NCBI GenBank assembly: GCA_016177515.1
Contig: JACOUZ010000330.1
Coordinates: 1 to 8,293 of the forward strand
Source of the DNA: Acidobacteriota bacterium
GTDB lineage: Bacteria; Acidobacteriota; Polarisedimenticolia; Gp22-AA2
Length of the DNA: 8,293 bases
Direction: 5' to 3'
The notes under the pieces are model-generated. The model had not been told where the DNA came from. It ran no database searches and saw only the letters and a list, made by a program, of their open reading frames with translations. The position numbers and the translations under genes are program-made. Below, piece after piece: positions 8,068-8,293 of this stretch; position 1 is the first letter of the stretch; each line of letters begins with the position of its first letter.

Positions 8068-8293
8068 TCACGCCGTCTCCCCTGCGCCGGCCGCGGGGCG
8101 GCCCGCGCGTGGGCCGGGTCGCCCCGCGAATCGCCGCCCGGCCACAATCGCCGCTTCGCCGAAGCGCCCGCGGTTGCGATCGACCGCCTCCGCCAACGAG
8201 TCGGCGGCGCCATGGGAGGCCCTATCGTCGAACTCCTGCGGACCGAACAGCTCCAGTTGCCGCGGCGCGCCCGCGACCTCCAGGCAGCGCAGC
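8068..8293 (-). CDS. Y-family DNA polymerase (DinB/ImuB-like), C-terminal fragment
   Basis: The last 74 residues of a gene entering from the right edge, in the frame starting at 8292 and ending with TGA at 8070-8068. It contains QLELF (residues 12-16 of the fragment), which matches the beta-clamp binding pentapeptide (consensus QLxLF), followed by SLAEAVDRNRGRFGEAAIV. The latter resembles the ALDRIRxRFGxDAV stretch found near the C-terminus of many DinB-type translesion polymerases. A final stretch rich in Arg, Gly, Pro and Ala follows. The catalytic domains are outside the window, so DinB (Pol IV) cannot be told from ImuB. Its stop is 1 nt from the start of the DnaE-type polymerase, which supports a joint translesion-synthesis operon. 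Homology is read by eye from a short fragment. Confidence 0.65.
   Translation of the reverse strand, partial: LRCLEVAGAPRQLELFGPQEFDDRASHGAADSLAEAVDRNRGRFGEAAIVAGRRFAGRPGPRAGRPAAGAGETA

Noticed and set aside
8067..8213. N-terminal extension of the polymerase to an ATG at 8213
   Set aside because: The 49 extra residues are Arg/Ala/Pro-rich, overlap the Y-family polymerase C-terminus in another frame, and precede the PHP start typical of the family (FVHLxVRS).

Overview
The window comes from the chromosome of a GC-rich, Gram-negative-type bacterium. Codons strongly prefer G or C in third position. The visible genes include a cytoplasmic-type NagZ, a membrane-anchored HtrA protease and an MgtC-type inner-membrane protein. 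The protein styles would fit soil or sediment lineages such as Acidobacteriota or deltaproteobacterial relatives, but that placement is an impression and not a result. No transposase, integrase, phage gene, CRISPR array, rRNA or tRNA was seen.

Layout from left to right. (1) 1-101, minus: the first 33 codons of a probable M23-family murein peptidase. (2) 102-446: a gene-free divergent intergenic region, much richer in A+T than the rest, with a promoter candidate facing each way and a GC-rich inverted repeat just before the next gene. (3) 447-1562, plus: NagZ-type GH3 beta-N-acetylhexosaminidase, ending in a strong hairpin whose loop holds the stop codon. (4) 1616-2506, minus: purC (SAICAR synthase), convergent with nagZ, with a good sigma-70-like promoter upstream. 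(5) 2507-2771: intergenic, with the purC promoter, a 25-codon plus-strand mini-ORF with a good Shine-Dalgarno sequence, and two consecutive hairpins. (6) 2772-3461, minus: MgtC/SapB-family membrane protein. (7) 3536-4813, plus: HtrA/Deg serine protease with an N-terminal anchor, an intact triad and one PDZ domain, divergent from mgtC across 74 bp. (8) 4698-8066, minus: a DnaE-type DNA polymerase III alpha subunit, convergent with htrA and overlapping its 3' end by 116 bp. (9) 8068-8293, minus: the C-terminus of a Y-family DNA polymerase with a QLELF clamp-binding motif, ending 1 nt before the dnaE-like start.

How the genes work together. The left edge pairs two peptidoglycan-processing functions (M23 peptidase and NagZ) that diverge from one control region. 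The middle holds a housekeeping purine gene and two envelope or stress proteins (MgtC, HtrA). The right third is the most interesting part. A Y-family polymerase and a DnaE-type polymerase are translationally abutted, which resembles the ImuB-DnaE2 mutagenic translesion cassette. The polymerase core has its three catalytic aspartates, but its PHP domain has lost several metal-ligand positions, as expected of a non-proofreading, error-prone enzyme. No wholly new system is evident. The cassette, its degenerate PHP domain and the overlapping 3' ends deserve the closest look.
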